Assembly (NCBI GenBank): GCA_947632485.1
Contig: CANRPJ010000016.1
Location: 1 to 60,908 of the forward strand
Direction of reading: 5' to 3'
DNA from: an uncultured Muribaculaceae bacterium
Lineage (GTDB): Bacteria; Bacteroidota; Bacteroidia; Bacteroidales; Muribaculaceae
Length of the DNA stretch: 60,908 nucleotides
This document shows, piece by piece, positions 60,183 through 60,908 of the stretch; positions within the stretch are counted from its first letter, which is position 1, and each line of letters starts with the position of its first letter. Position numbers and translations under genes: made by a program. The notes beneath the pieces were generated by a model. That model saw only the letters and a program-made list of their open reading frames with translations. It ran no database searches and was not told where the DNA came from.

Positions 60183-60908
60183 CTACAGCACATTTAGTTG
60201 TTTTGCAATATCTTGTCGCATTAATGTCAGTGGCCTTTTATGAACATCTTCTTCCATAACCGGGAATCCAAGTAGCATGTTTAGTATTTGATTACGGAAG
60301 TGAGGCATAATTGAACTAAATTGCGAATGTAATTGATTTAGATAAGCTCTATTATAGAATCTAGACAATAAGACTATATCCCCGGCCTCTTCTTTGTGTT
60401 TTTCATATTTAACTTTAACATGAAATCTTTTCTCATGGTTTTCCATAAGAGATGAATTCGTAGAAGTTATATTAATCTTAAGATTGTCAGGATCAGCTGT
60501 AAGTAAGAATTGCAGCAAACTCAACCTATTAACATTAAATCGAAATGGTTGTACATCACTAGTCCTCTTGGTATACAAATTAAATAGCGATTTATTTTTT
60601 GATTTTAATTGATTACAATGTCCGCATGAAGGCTGAAGATTGAAGAAAGATATAGCCAAATATGGATATTTTGATTTAGGTAAATAGTGGTCTATCTGAA
60701 ACGAAGAGGTATAGTCTCCCTTATCTCGCTTAATACTGATTGCGTATTGGGCATTACAATACACGCATGTACGGATTCCAAGTTTAGATATATATATTGA
60801 TAATATACTATTCCTTATTTTATCATATGATAGGGGGCAGCGGCGTAGTTCCGTGGCAGGGCTAACCAAAATATTCGACTGACTCGGTACGTTATATAAT
60901 AACCCCCA
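60183..60908 (-). CDS. HNH endonuclease, 5' end outside window
   Basis: At least 242 residues; the frame stays open to the window edge, so the start is not visible. HNH/zinc motif CVYCNAQYAIS, FQIDHYLPKSKYPYLAISFFNLQPSCGHCNQLKSK (central His, Asn, cysteine pairs). It resembles HNH nucleases such as PtuB of Septu-type defence systems, where an ATPase gene lies upstream; any such gene would be beyond the window. The TTG at 60869 is not a credible start. Confidence 0.75.
   Translation of the reverse strand, partial: WGLLYNVPSQSNILVSPATELRRCPLSYDKIRNSILSIYISKLGIRTCVYCNAQYAISIKRDKGDYTSSFQIDHYLPKSKYPYLAISFFNLQPSCGHCNQLKSKNKSLFNLYTKRTSDVQPFRFNVNRLSLLQFLLTADPDNLKINITSTNSSLMENHEKRFHVKVKYEKHKEEAGDIVLLSRFYNRAYLNQLHSQFSSIMPHFRNQILNMLLGFPVMEEDVHKRPLTLMRQDIAKQLNVL

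Noticed and set aside
1..60908. CRISPR array, rRNA or tRNA genes
   Set aside because: No regularly spaced repeats or recognisable tRNA/rRNA segments were seen by eye.

Overview
The window looks like a gut Bacteroidales chromosome, most likely Muribaculaceae or a close relative. The evidence is Bacteroidetes-type promoters (TTTG, about 20 bp, TAnnTTTG), often placed so that the mRNA would be leaderless. It also has a UpxY-type capsule antiterminator behind a probable invertible promoter, many lipoprotein or signal-peptide hydrolases, and gene families typical of that order. No rRNA, tRNA or CRISPR array was seen. All family calls come from reading protein motifs; no searches were run.

Layout. 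0-10.4 kb: toxin-antitoxin and Fic-rich accessory DNA. It holds an MqsR-like toxin with a Panacea (DUF4065) antitoxin, a Fic protein with an N-terminal AbiEi-like domain and its own inhibitory motif, and a candidate small RNA. A second Fic gene has its 3' 503 bp copied 5.8 kb downstream, where the copy is spliced onto a broken RND efflux gene. Between the copies lie a LytS/LytTR two-component pair, an NAD(P)-binding protein, an HxlR regulator and a lipoprotein esterase. 10.5-14 kb: a same-strand cluster of AraC regulator, metallo-beta-lactamase-fold protein and two SirTM-like sirtuins.

14.2-20.7 kb: a uronate operon (KduD-like dehydrogenase, GatC-like EIIC permease without PTS partners, KdgK, KDPG aldolase, and a KduI isomerase carrying a signal peptide), followed by a flavodoxin/ferredoxin protein and a secreted DUF1349 protein. 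20.7-31 kb: redox and hydrolase genes arranged as two related cassettes, each with an AraC regulator, a lipoprotein flavodoxin and a dienelactone-hydrolase-like protein. This stretch also has a GH125 alpha-mannosidase, a 7-alpha-hydroxysteroid-dehydrogenase-like SDR, a decarboxylase-cupin fusion, and several truncated pseudogenes.

31-51 kb: a surface polysaccharide locus. In order it has a probable invertible promoter (here apparently pointing away from the genes), UpxY, an unknown protein, the complete four-enzyme route to UDP-2,3-diacetamido-2,3-dideoxy-glucuronate, Wzx, Wzy, three glycosyltransferases, a decayed 2-epimerase, a large FAD/Fe-S oxidoreductase, an aminotransferase, a PglC-like initiating transferase, a UDP-sugar 4,6-dehydratase and a bidirectional terminator. 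The locus sits between two direct copies of the 3' end of a DUF2075 gene.

51-60.9 kb: a defence-like or toxin-antitoxin region. It contains an ISAs1-type transposase remnant, a PD-(D/E)xK-DUF2075 ATPase with a GIY-YIG/DUF4357 nuclease, a split HipA system resembling HipBST with visible operators, a candidate small RNA, two overlapping metallophosphoesterases, a VbhA-like protein and an HNH nuclease cut by the window edge.
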